Assembly: GCA_965153455.1 (NCBI GenBank)
Contig: OZ234502.1
Location: 15,779,495-15,843,494, forward strand
Length of the DNA stretch: 64,000 bases
Direction of reading: 5' to 3'
Source of the DNA: Sphagnum compactum
Taxonomy: Eukaryota; Bryophyta; Sphagnopsida; Sphagnales
This document shows positions 46,909-58,341 of the stretch, piece by piece; positions within the stretch are counted from its first letter, which is position 1; each line of letters starts with the position of its first letter. The position numbers and the translations under genes are program-made. The notes under the pieces were generated by a model. The model had not been told where the DNA came from and ran no database searches. It was given only the letters and a program-made list of their open reading frames with translations.

Positions 46909-47882
46909 TCATGTCATATCATCCAATGAATTTTTTTTTCGATGTGGACTTGTAGCCTTGGAGATTTTGTCAGTTGAGACCAAAATAGCTATTGGCCACT
47001 TAACCCCCCTTCCTATAATCCCAAAATGGGTGATTACTATTGATGAAAAAACACCCTTAAGATAAGGTTCATCAAAGGGAGTTGATGCCATTTCTTAGAG
47101 TTCATTTGCTTGCATTGAAGCAAATGGTTGATTTTTGAAGCATGAAAATTAAAAGTAAGCAAATTCAATGAGTATCTCACATAACAAACAATTTCCTCCA
47201 AAAAAGATTTGAATTTAGTTGATTCCAATAATCAAAGACCCACACTATTGCAATTTAATTGGTCCTTCAAAAGTAAAAAGGTATGTCAACAAAAGCATAC
47301 AACTTAATTTCAAGACAATAGAAAAGGGAACATGATTTGATTAAAAATCATTGGCATAGTTGTGATGACTAGAAACAATCAAAACCCACCTTCTTTCTAA
47401 TATGCACAAGAGATTCTTCAATTTCCTTGATTTCAACATTCAATGCCACCACTAGGTCTTCATGGTCCTCCTTTGTAAATAAAGATTTATTTGCAGTGGC
47501 AAATGTTTCTAAGTTCTTTGTATTCCTTCACTTGTCCATTCATTTACCATTGCTTTCAATGATTTGGCCTTATCACCAACCTCTAGGATTCCATGCAACA
47601 CAACTTGGGCTAACTGACTTTTCGCTTCAACAAGTTTTTCCTTTAGCCTTTGCACATAGGCTTCACAAATTGCAATTGCATGATTATAGTATTCAAGAGC
47701 CTCCTTTGGTTTTAGGTCCAACTAATGCGCAAGAACTATTTTTAAATGCATATTCAAATTTCCATGCACTTTTAGTTTCATACACTCCTGCATCAATTTC
47801 ATTCATTTGCACTCCTATTTCAATATAGCAAAAGTCAAGTTCTTCATTTGATTGAATTGCAATAGGTTTACCAAAATTTGCC
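46909..47882 (-). pseudogene. NASP-like histone chaperone gene relic
   Basis: The minus strand has two exon-like blocks. Block 1 (47882-47390) starts after CTTATAG and reads EALEYYNHAIAICEAYVQRL, KEKLVEAKSQLAQ, then after a frameshift FTKEDHEDLVVALNVEIKEI, ending at a GTGGG donor. The first part resembles the SHNi-TPR segment of NASP. Block 2 (about 47095-46909) reads MASTPFDEPYLKG then THFGIIGRGVKW, close to the THLGVVGRGVKR signature I recall from plant NASP, and ends in KKNSLDDM. NASP binds histone H3-H4 in the nucleus and cytosol. Frameshifts, stops and missing N-terminal TPR exons show a broken copy. The retained intron-like gap argues against a processed copy. Confidence 0.6.
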
Positions 47883-49854
47883 CTATAAGTTCAAGAACAA
47901 AAGATCAAGAAAGTAAAGGAGAAACAAGTGTAATTAAACCCCATTACAATCCTACTTCTAAAATTGCAAAGAATCTCTACAACTACACTTTCAAGGTAAC
48001 AGTTGTGTTAGTTTAGCCCAATTGAAACAAACATAACATATACTAGTGTGGTCATCACTTCGTTGTGGATGGCAATGATTAATTCCATTATGCTTCACTT
48101 TTCATCAACTTTCAACAATTAGTGTAAGGGTTAAAATCACAAGCATTTGATGAGTTCATCTAGAGAGTTTCAATGGTCATTGTCAATACACAAAGGGAAA
48201 TTAGACTTTTTTTTTCCTTAAGCAAAGGCGCATGTTAAATCTTGGTGTTTTTTAGGAATGCACATGAGTCCGAATTGAAAGGAGGTGGTGAGGAAAAAAT
48301 TAGGGCCACATGTCTATGATGAAAAGCCTACACATTATCGCATGGAAACATAGGTAAATCTCACTACAGATTCTTTGTGGATTGTATTTTGGTTTTTGTC
48401 ACAAATATGCCACTATCCATAGATGTGGAAAACTTTTTGTCACATGTTTCAACACATTTTTTTATTGAATTTTATATTTAGGGTTTGAGGGTTTATAAGA
48501 TTTGGAAGTGTTCACTTTTGTGAATCTAGAATCCAGATTTGATAACTTTGTGGTTGCTGCACCTTAACAATGTTAAGGTTGACAAACTAGAAATTGGTGA
48601 CTACTAGCCTTAATTTTCAAAAATTGTTGCTATTGATTATTGTTATAGTCCTTGATATTAATATTTAGGTTTTCAGGATGCTTGACATGTTTATGCATCA
48701 ATATGCAACTAGCTCTATGGTGATTGATCAATTTTAACGTCTACTATTGTCTAAATGAAAATGGTCTAATCATACTTTGTGAGTGAATAACCCCCAGATT
48801 GTTACATCATTTTTTTCTATTTTTACTTTCAAAGTCATGTCAAAGAGTTTCCTATTTGAATGGTTCAAGAATTTGCAAAAGAAGAATTTGTCTCCAACAG
48901 TTGGGAATCCTTATTGCCTAGACAAATTCTTTTGCAACTTGAGCTTATATATTCAAATTTGTCACATGTTTACAATGCAAAGTTGAAGATGTTGTTTATT
49001 GCCAACCACAATTATTACAAATCACCACATTGCAAAGTTTCATTCAAATTTTGTTTTTGCTTGAGGATGTGACATGTTTGTCTATGTCGATTATCTAGAA
49101 TATACATATCTAGTGATGAATAAAACTTAGTATTTTTTATTGAAGTGAAAATGATGGTGTGATGTTTTGTGGGTCACACTCGTAAAATCATGGCCACATT
49201 CATTCTTTTATTTTGCCACATTAAAAATATTTTCAAAATGTGTAAATAATGAATTTGTTTGTAATAGAATTGGGAGTCCTTAATAGAGACTTAATATTAT
49301 GCAACTTAGAAGTTTACATTTAAAATTCTCCACCGTGTATTTACCAAACAACTAAAAATGATGGGCCTTTAGGTATGAAAAGCTCCAACCATGTGGGTCC
49401 ATTTTATTTGTAAGTTGGATGTACTTGAGTGAAGTGGGTTTATTTTGAAATTGCTACCTAAATTATTGTCTTTCTTAAGCACCTTTGCATCGTGAATACT
49501 TCAAGTAGGAAATTTGACTTCTGAAATGGTAGTTGTAGGCCATTAATCATGACTACCATGAAGATTGTTGAGAACTGGAAGTGTATTTCAATCAATTATA
49601 CTAATATATACATAGATGTTAAGTTTGATTAGTTCAGTGTTCATATGCATGTACATATTGGTGATTGAATAGTGATTGTCAATGGTGGCATAATGGAACC
49701 CAGGGTGTGATTCTTAGTGCTCATGAAAATTCTCTTTCAATCTAGTGATTTTGTATCATATTTTTTGATTCTAACTTGACTTTGAAGAGGTATAATGACT
49801 TTAGTATTCTTTTGCGAATTGTCTTAGCATACAATGATTGTTTATTTGATTAGA
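47883..49854. other. intergenic, nothing recognised
   Basis: Missing 5' exons of the NASP-like gene would be expected here on the minus strand, but I could not identify them. Confidence 0.45.
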
Positions 49855-50760
49855 TAATGAACTTTGATGATGTGTAATGACTTTGACCTAACTGTGAGAT
49901 GAATCTTAACAACTTCTATGATATATTATGCCTTTGATCTAACTTTAAGTTGAGTGTTAATACCAAGTTTATGATTCAATGTGATTCTGATGTGAGTCTC
50001 ATCGAGTCATATGATGTATTGTAACTTAGATGGGACTTTGAGGTGAAACTTGACAAATTTATGATTTATTGTGACTTTGAGGTGAGTCTTAAGAACTGAT
50101 ATGATGTATTGTGAGTTAGATGGGACTACTTAGTGAAACTTGACAATTTTTATGATTTATTGTGATTCTGAGGTGAGTTTTAAGAACTAATACGTGATGT
50201 ATTTGACTTTCATTTGATTATGATGTGAGTCTCATCAATTGATATGATGTATTGTGAGTTAGATGGGACTACTTGGTGAAACTTGACAATTTATGATTTA
50301 TTTTGATTTTGCGATGAGTCTTAATTAAGAACTAATACATGATGTATTTGACTTTCATTTGATTATGATGTGAATCTCATTAACTAATATGATGTATTGT
50401 GAGTTAGATGGGACTAACGTAAAACTTGACAACTTTTATGATTCATTGTGTCTCTAAAGTGAGTCTTAAGAATTGATACATTATGTATTGTGGCTTTCAT
50501 TTGATTATGATGTGAATCTCATCAACCGATATGATGTATTGTGAGTTAGATGGGACTTTAAGGTGAAACTTGACAATTTTTATGATTTATTCTGACTTTA
50601 ATGTGAGTCTTACGAACCCATATAATGTATTGTGACTTAGATGGGACTCTGAAGTGAGTATTAACAAATTTTATGATTTGTTATGACTTTGATTTGTCTT
50701 TGTTCAGTGAATTTCAATAACTCATATGATGTTTTATGATTTAGATGGGAATCTATTGGG
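49855..50760 (+). repeat. satellite-like array with ~143-bp unit
   Basis: The phrase ATATGATGTATTGTGAGTTA recurs at 50103, 50246, 50391 and 50533 (spacing 142-145 bp), with flanking partial units at 50013 and 50623. Each unit also carries GAAACTTGACAA, TTTATGATTTATTG and GTGAGTCTTAAGAAC. Units are diverged and decay toward both ends. Confidence 0.8.
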
Positions 50761-51011
50761 TCTAATGGTCTATTCAGTAAATTACATTTGATTGAAAATT
50801 GAGTTCATTAAGTTTTCTGCATGACTTTGATTTCAATTTTATCTTTATCATGATTTATAATGATTAAGATGGAGTCTGATATGGCTTTCTTAATTTCCAA
50901 AAAGATTACATGATTATAGTACTCCACATTACTTTTTTGATTTCACTTCATACTAACTTGATTTGAATGGTGCACTATTGGATGTAGATGGAGTTCTTTT
51001 TACGTTTTCAG

Positions 51012-51606
51012 AAAGCCCATCCATTGGTGATCGTAGGTAAAAGGGCATTTGATGCACTACGCCCATTTTGGGTCAAGTGAATGAAAAAGAAAAATGTGTG
51101 TTGCTGCATTTACCACATAGAGATGGAGGAGTTTAGAGTGGGCTTTAATCATATGCGGTAGAAATCTAAATTGCATTTTAGTTCACATTGTGATTGTGAA
51201 GCAGTTTGTGGATCTATTGATGGTTCCACAAATGGCTGCATGGGTTCCCATGCCACATATTTCGAGGTGATTTTAATGTGGGAATCTATTGTTTATTTCA
51301 AAAACATTCATTCTAAGTGGCATGTTCAAGATTATGTATTTGGGGATTGTGAATGTTGTGGGGTGGACAATCTAGTGCTATGTCTAATTGAGGAGGATGG
51401 ATCATCATCTACCCTAGTCTACTGGAAGCATTTTAGTATGGAAAAGATTGTGACAAGAAATGGTGAGGAAAAGAAGAAACTAAAGTTCACATACAAGTCT
51501 ACAAATTCAAGAAAGCTTGTTGAGTACTTGAAACCCAAGCTACAATACTTTGTCCATCATAACTTCATTGTGAGATGGAGGAAAAAACAGACAAATTCAA
51601 CCCCCT
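51012..51606 (+). pseudogene. cysteine-rich transposon gene, two stops, 3' truncated
   Basis: One frame runs 51012-51746 with TGA at 51078-51080 and TAG at 51159-51161. It reads HPLVIVGKRAFDALRPFWVK, KNVCCCIYHIEMEEF, FNHMR, HFSSHCDCEAVCG, then GDCECCGVDNLVLC, KKLKFTYKSTNSRKL and LKPKLQYFVHHNFIVRW. The order CCC-x-YH-x-EM, CxC..CG, CxxCGV..L..C, LKPKLxxFxxHNFxxxW matches a family of transposon-encoded proteins I recall from mosses, ferns and some animals, whose missing C-terminal part would hold a DFAENY-type catalytic core. At about 51607 the frame enters a 200-bp tandem repeat and loses homology. A TTTTCAG acceptor sits just before 51012. Confidence 0.55.
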
Positions 51607-52190
51607 CTACTTCCAGCAAGTGTAGCTCCTTTACAACAACCCCGATGATGCTGAAATTTGGAGAAAACCTTTTACACCTCCTAAAAACAAACTATTTTAA
51701 GTTTGACACAAATCTAACAGTGGGTTTGGAAGGAACAACTATTTGAATTAGAACTCCAGAGGCTTTGTCATGGAAATCCTTCTATGAACTCCATTATAAA
51801 CACCTTCTACTTCCGGCAAGTGTAACTCCCTTACAGCAAACCCGATGACGCTGAAATTTGGAAAGAACCTTCTACACCTCCTAAAAAAAAACTTTTTAAA
51901 GTTTGACACAAATCCCACGGTGGATTTGGAAGGAATAACTATTTGAATTAAAACTTTAGAGGCTTTGTCATGGAAATGCTTCCATGAACTCCACTACAAA
52001 CACTTTCTACTTCTAGCAAGTGTAGCTCCCTTATAGCAAACCTGATGATGCTGAAATTTGAAAAGAACCTTTTACACCTCCTAAAAAAAACTATTTTAAG
52101 TTTGACACAAATCCAACGGTGGATTTGGGAGGAACAACTATTTAAAACAAAACTCCAAAGACTTTGTCATGGAAATCCTTTCATGCTTAT
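51607..52190 (+). repeat. 200-bp tandem repeat, nearly three units
   Basis: Units begin with CTACTTCYRGCAAGTGTARC at 51607, 51807 and 52007, exactly 200 bp apart. Each contains GATGAYGCTGAAATTTGR, ACACCTCCTAAAAA, AAGTTTGACACAAATC and GGCTTTGTCATGGAAAT. Units are well conserved, so the array is younger than the truncated gene it adjoins. It replaces the 3' part of the transposon gene at 51012-51606. Confidence 0.9.
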
Positions 52191-54834
52191 TTCTTGCACA
52201 CATCCTTTTCATGAACAACACCTTTCCACACATAAGAACTAATCTTTTCCTCACACATTCATTTTCCTCCGTTCCCCTTCCTCAACACAAGATACTCCTC
52301 TCTCCCTTGGTAAGCCTCCATGACATTCCTTGAGCTTGCTCCCCTTGACCAATGGAAGCTTCGAAGTCCTTCGCTCCAATTAATGACCTCCTTATCCTTT
52401 AAGAGCCAATGAGAATTGAGAATGATTTGCCCTCCAATTGATTTTAGGATGAAAATTTTTGGGTCCAATAAGACACAAAAAATATTCCATCCTCCAATCA
52501 AATAGGATGACAATCCTCATGACTAATGGGATTGAAGGACTCATCTTTCCCCTTATCTTGGATATCTTGATGAGGTTTTTGAACTTGATCCTTATCCTTT
52601 CCGTCCGTTGACCTTCACATCTTACTTCTTCATCTTAATTATTTCAAGTAACTAACTATTAGGATAATTTATCGGTCGTATCAAGTAAACATCCTTGAAT
52701 CCTTACTTGACTAAATCACTTTAATGGTTGAAGTAACATCCCCGCGTACCATTTATTCTTTTGATATCCCCTACTTATTTTCTCTTCCATGCAGTAATTA
52801 ACTATGTAGTACATAATAAATTGGAATTAAAATTTGCATCACAAAAACCCCCACATACTCCTAGATCCACCGTCGAAATTAAAGTTCGATGAATCCATTA
52901 GATCTAGGATGTTCGAGTTTTCATGAGGTTCCGCCGCCACTCCCACACCTTACGCCTACTTTAATTTGTTAAATAAAAAGGCCTCGACCCTTGCTGAACG
53001 CAAGTACCACATTGTTTCTACTACCCTCTGTTTTTGTTGATGCAGATGATAATTTAGTCATGGCGGATGATGTCGCTACCCCTTCGAATCTTCTAATTGC
53101 ATCGGTAGACAAGGAAGAACTTGAAGAAGCATCATTTGATGGAACACTGCTTGACGAAATAGCGCTTGAGGTGAATGTCTCTCAACGATCGCGCGAAGAA
53201 AAACCATCTTGAAGAGTGGTGCGCACTTGAGTTGATCGTTCAGTATCGGATCGTCGATTGTCTCTTAACCCACATGCCTTAGCAATTTATTAAGAATTCG
53301 TTCATGCTCAAGGAATCGCGCCAGAAAGGTTTGAAAAGTGTCAATGTGAAGACGACGATGTTCGTTTTCATTGTCGAACTTAGGTTCTTGGTGATGGCCA
53401 TTATCGTTGGCTACGAGGCCCAATTAACCCCTTTTCCATTGGAGCATCGAGTCGACTATCTAGCTCGCACCATTCGTCGCATTTTGGAGTTTTTGCAATT
53501 GTGATCTATTCCCTTAAAGTTGTTTACTAAGTTGTAATTCACCTGAGACCACTCAAGTGGAAATGTTAATACTTAAGTTTGGTTTTGATTTTATCTAAGC
53601 GTCTGATAGAAGTGAGACTAAATAAAGATGTATTAGGACTACATCCTAGAAATCTTTTCAGTACATCATTTGTGCCTGAAAATTATTTTACAGACTAACT
53701 TAATATTGTCATGGCGAAATGTTATTGTTAGTTATGGGCTTGTATTCCCAATATATCAATAAATCACATTTAATTTTACATCCCCTTTCCCTTCTCTACA
53801 ACATAAAAGGATAATGCACTTAAAAATGTTTACTAGGTCCTAAAACTAACTAAGCCTTGCATCAATTTAAATAAAAGAGTCTTCTACGCTGAAATATTCA
53901 AAGGCTAATCCAACTGCTAATGATGATTACTTAGAGGTTTATCAGGATTCAAATCATTAATATTAAGGAAAACTATGGAACTAAGGCTTAACAATTTGTG
54001 GTATTATAGTCCATTCTCCTACCATCAACTACACATAAACAACATCAAAACCTTTCAAAACTAAAATCTCGAATCCCTTCACAATTTTACTCCAACAAAC
54101 TTTACATTCATACAACAAAATCTTTTTATTAAGTGAAGGTTTTCCTTAAGGTCGTCAACATTTATTTATATACTATCCAAAAGGAAACTAACCAAGAAAT
54201 TACCTAAAGTTTATACATCACATGGTTCCCCATGTGATTTCACATAAAATATTCAAAAGAAAACAAAACACATGGCTCCCATGACTTTCATATAAATTAA
54301 TATGTGAAAGTCAATGCACCATGACTAAATTAAATTATGAACTCCTATTAACAAGTAAATCATCAAACTTACTCGCTACGACAATTACATAAGTAATTGT
54401 TTAATTACATCAAGTTACAAAACCATGAGCATATACCAAACATAGCATAAAGAGGGAAAATTTGGCAAAAAAAAAAAACTTGATAAAGTTACTTGTTTTC
54501 CAAGTAACATAGCACAACCTAGCAAGTCCAGTAGTGAAGAGGGGATATTCACAACGGATCCAACCTTTTGAACAATTCAAAAGGAGGGAACAGATCCAAA
54601 AATTCTTAACCCCTAAAGGTCAGGGTGGACCAATTTGGTCAGCTTTTGGGTGTATATTTGGCTTTATCTGACCCTTAATGAAGTAGATACTTGTGGCTAA
54701 TTGTGGCAATTAACTGCCATGATTTTGGCTAATTTATCTGCTTAATATTCTACCACTAGAATTTAAACCACATATTGCAGGCTGAAGATTCTTTTTTTTC
54801 ACATTTCCATGGAAAATTGTGAAAGGAAAGTGTC
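52191..54834. other. intergenic with a CpG-richer segment at 52.9-53.5 kb
   Basis: The segment 52880-53510 is richer in CpG and has two short open frames (52991-53212 and 53304-53504) without known domains. It could be a remnant of a gene or transposon. The rest is AT-rich with nothing recognisable. Confidence 0.4.
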
Positions 54835-55620
54835 ATGAAGGACGAGCCAGAGGAGTCAAGAGGAGTTGCAACTCACAGCAAAAGACTCACACAATTAGTT
54901 TCGTGCCTGGCGGTTTGGTTCTACTATTGTCCTAAAACACCAATTTTACAAAACATCCATCAATCTGCTATTGTGCAAAGGACCACTGAGTTGACGAGAA
55001 GGAGACTAACATCTCAAGTCTGAAACTGGAGCAACTCAGGTCTCATTCATTATGAGCTGAGGAGCATCGTGGAAGTCCCGAGCAAGCAAATTGTGTCCTC
55101 CCTCTTCATACAAAGAGAGGCAAGGAGATAACTTGCTCCTTGATTTACCCAGCATCAAGGAGCAAGTAACCTCCTTTAAGGTCAACATCTAGATGTCATA
55201 GAACTATTTTTATGTGATTGCCATACGATCACAGAGAGGAACAAGTCTACTGATCTGGTGTAGCAAAAGACATATGTTGGATCCTTTCTCTGAATCTCGA
55301 GATCCCAAGACGATTACAACAAGACGTTGGTGCTTTTTGAAGCAAGATCAATTCGTCTCTGGAAGTGGATACACCAGACGGAATAGGAAGAAGAAGATGG
55401 AGCTGGTTTGGTTTCGAGTTTCGACGTCGGATTTTCAGCGGGCAGTAGAAAAAATTCTTTGATTCGGTTACATGTTTCAGACCTCTTCTTCATCCTCTTT
55501 TTCCTTCGCTCTTAATTCCCTAGCGGTTCCAAGGAAAGTTCTACACTTTCTTCTTTTCAAAGAGCCTTCACTTGCGCCGCACGAAATGGGGGCAGACTTT
55601 CTGCTTAGAAGAAAGTTGTG
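54835..55620. other. upstream region of the 55.7-kb gene
   Basis: Open frames at 54835-55023 and 55214-55462 have no recognisable content. This probably includes the distal promoter of the following gene. Confidence 0.4.
55131..55167. repeat. perfect 14-bp hairpin with 9-base loop
   Basis: ACTTGCTCCTTGAT (55131-55144) pairs with ATCAAGGAGCAAGT (55154-55167). It lies about 540 bp upstream of the start codon of the next gene. Confidence 0.85.
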
Positions 55621-55702
55621 AAGGGAGAGCAGAGCGGAGAGAGTAGAGTAGAGAAGAGAAGAGAAGAGAAGAGAAGAGAGCAGAGGAGGGGAAGGTTCAA
55701 AC
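55621..55702 (+). promoter_or_regulatory. GA-repeat leader of the 55.7-kb gene
   Basis: A purine tract dominated by AGAAG repeats (AGAAGAGAAGAGAAGAGAAG) runs to within ten bases of the start codon at 55703. GA-rich tracts are common in plant core promoters and leaders. The transcription start cannot be placed. Confidence 0.5.
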
Positions 55703-58341
55703 ATGAGTTTCTTAGCGGGTAGATTGGCGGCCACGGAGGGTGCTTTCTTCACACAACACTCGAAACAAGCCGCCATCGCTCTCAGGCAAAAGATCGACTC
55801 CTCGCCTTCCCCGTCCTCCTCTTCTTCAAAGCCTAGTCCCAATAATAATGGTTTCCCTGTGATCCTAAGCGCATCAGAAGCAGACGTTCTTCCCGAGGTT
55901 CTTCGGCATTCGCTCCCATTGCAACAGGTACCTCGTGTACCGCAGACACAATCCGCAACAGCGCCTTCCTCTTTGGCTGCATCTCTAAACCTCACATTGG
56001 CGACACGAGAAGGTGCGAAGACAGGAGGACCTTCGGGGGATGGACTCCGTCATGGTCTGCCTGTAGAGCTTTTCGCAACTGCTCCCCAGACCTTTCTCGG
56101 TCCTAAAAGGTAAAATCCTCCATGATTTTGTTCCTTCTGCTTCCCAACTTTCCTCCTCCTCTCCATCTTCTTCTTCTTCATGTTTCAACGTCAAGGATTT
56201 TCCCAATTTTATTTCTCTTTTTCTTCTCGACTTCATCAATGTCAAGGATTTTTGCCACGCCTCTAAACTGTCTTGCCTTTGAAACAAATCCTCTATGATT
56301 TTGTTCCTCCTGTTTCCCAATTTCCTTCTTCTTCTTCTTCTTCTTTTTCATGTTTCTGGAGTTCATCACTGTCAAAGATTTCCCAAAGCCTCTGAACTGC
56401 CTTGCTTTTGTAACAATTCTTCCATAGTCTTTGTAGGTTTGAACTCTGTGCTCTATTAAACCTGAGAACACACAAGCTCCTGGTGCCTTCCTGAGCATTT
56501 TATTGTTTTTAACTGACTTTCTAAGGTGCAATACTCTTTATCCTAGAGCTTTGAGTCACAGATTCTTGATGCAAGCAAAATTGCTGCTCAATTTCCCAGG
56601 GCTTTTGTCTCATATGTTTTCATGTTTCTATGTATTTTGATTAGGGTTTGGTGCTCACTGACTTTCTTCACTAAGTTGCCATTTCAGAGCAAAAGCATAT
56701 TTCAGTTTCTTGGCCTCACTCAGTTCCAGTTTTGCAGCATTTCTCTGTTTTTGGGCTTTGACATTTCTGACAAATGCTTCAAATCTGCTGTGAAATGATT
56801 CTCAGAAATACATTGTGTGGTTTCTCAATTAGTCATCAAAGGGTAATCTGTCTTACTTGTGGGGTATACAACTGTTTGTTAGAGAAATCTATAGGCAGGG
56901 TTTAGCTATGGTGAAGTAAATTTTGAGATGAAATGCTCAAGTACAATACTCCATTTCCCATGGTTATGAAATTTCAAACCATCTTGTTGATGGGGAGGGG
57001 ATCATGGGAGAGCCTGGCAGATGGAGATTAGAGACAGCAGAAGTTTCTGCATTGGCCTCAACTGCCAATGAAGCACGTACTGATATCAACAACACAACAA
57101 AGCAGAAGGCTTTGATGGAGGGTTATTTTGCAGGTATTCTGCTTTTTTCTCTGCACTCTATTTTGTTTCTGCATTGGCCTCAAGTGCGAATGAAGCACGT
57201 CCTGATATCAACAGCACAATAGAGCATAAGGCTTTGATGGAGGGTTATTTGTAGGTCTTCTGTTTTGCTCACTCTCTATTTTGTTAATCCAGAAAAACAA
57301 AGCAGGTCCAAATCATCTGAACTGTACCTTTGACAATGTACAAAATTTACATATAAGTATCACATGGTGGAATGAACTAATGCAAAATGCTGGACAAGGG
57401 TGAAGAAAACAAGTCCTTGGATTTAGTTTCTACCACCCAAAATTGACAATCTCAAAACCTTCAGTTGCAACTGGGAGGAAGATTCAACAATTAGGTGGAT
57501 GTATTTTTCACTCCTCATGATGTGTTTGTGCACATACAAGCTGTGCAATTCCTTTTTCAAGATTACAGGAGTTGGATTACTCAAAAGTCCCTTCTACAGG
57601 GGGATTGAGGAAAACCAACAGTGGCCATAAAAGTTTTGTTATGGAACAGTGACTAAAGCTTTCATGGTGGCAACGGGACTTGTTTTCGGAGGCGCATTGA
57701 CTACAGCAGCAATTGCTGGTGCTCTACTTGATATCCAATCGGTCTCTATCTCATTTTCTCCCTCATTTCTCTTTCTGTTTGAAAGCTGCCCTGCAGAAAT
57801 TGAACTGTCTGATCCTTTTCACAGGAAGACATTATGCTGGGTAATTCAGCCTAATTGCAGAAAGAAGCCACAGCTAGTGCCTATGATGGTCTAAAGCTCT
57901 ACAATGGTAGCCTTAATTGGTAGATCTTCTTGAAGGCAAAGTTTCTGCTTGCTAACTATAAAGGTAAAACTAATCCAAACAGAGTCATGCTTTGATTTGC
58001 AACCAGGTAAAAGACATTCGTACTCAAGGGCATGAGTATTTCCAACCTGGAGTCCAAAGACTGCAGCAAAGTTTTGAGCCTCTGAGACTCTGGGTATGTC
58101 CTTGCTACTGCATATGGATTATAGTTTGAAATCTAGTGATTTTTTCTCAATTTGGCAACTGTCACATTTTCCTGCAAGTAACTGAGATTTAGTCAGTACT
58201 TTTGTTTCCTGGAACAAGCAGGCACAGGGAAAATGTGAAAAATGGAAACTGCCAGAGTCGCATCGTCGAGCTATAGGGGCAGACTTTGCACAGTCATTGG
58301 GTGTCCATCAAATGGAGGATGGGAAGGCAAACAGTGCCTAG
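55703..58341 (+). CDS. plant-conserved single-span membrane protein, unknown function
   Basis: Five exons (55703-56109, 57021-57133, 57650-57741, 58007-58093, 58222-58341) join without a stop to 272 residues. All eight splice sites are GT/AG. It starts MSFLAGRLAATEGAFF, has a Ser/Pro-rich stretch (about 37-50), then EADVLPEVLRHSLP, GPKRWRLE and LASTANEARTD (147-157), one hydrophobic span (about 178-199) and a charged tail. I recall plant proteins with the same MSFLAGRLA start and order of motifs, uncharacterised as far as I know. The N-terminus could be an organelle-targeting region, which is inference. The neighbours give no hint of function. A decayed tandem copy of exon 2 lies in intron 2. 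Confidence 0.85.
57044..57285 (+). repeat. 122-bp tandem duplication of exon 2 and its donor flank
   Basis: TTTCTGCATTGGCCTCAA at 57044 (in exon 2) recurs at 57166 in intron 2. Both copies continue through AATGAAGCACGT, CTGATATCAACA and AAGGCTTTGATGGAGGGTTA and into the intron side (CTCTATTTTG). The second copy lacks the acceptor and the first residues of the exon, and the TTTTGCAG/GT donor context has become TTTGTAG/GT, which puts a stop in frame. It should therefore be skipped as a dead exon. Confidence 0.9.

Noticed and set aside
55131-55167. Hairpin as a transcription terminator
   Set aside because: The window is plant nuclear DNA, where intrinsic terminators of this type are not used, and there is no gene ending just before it.
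57004-57222. A separate short gene beginning at the ATG at 57004
   Set aside because: The frame is exon 2 of the five-exon gene read through its acceptor and donor. The conserved GPKRW motif is formed only by splicing to exon 1.
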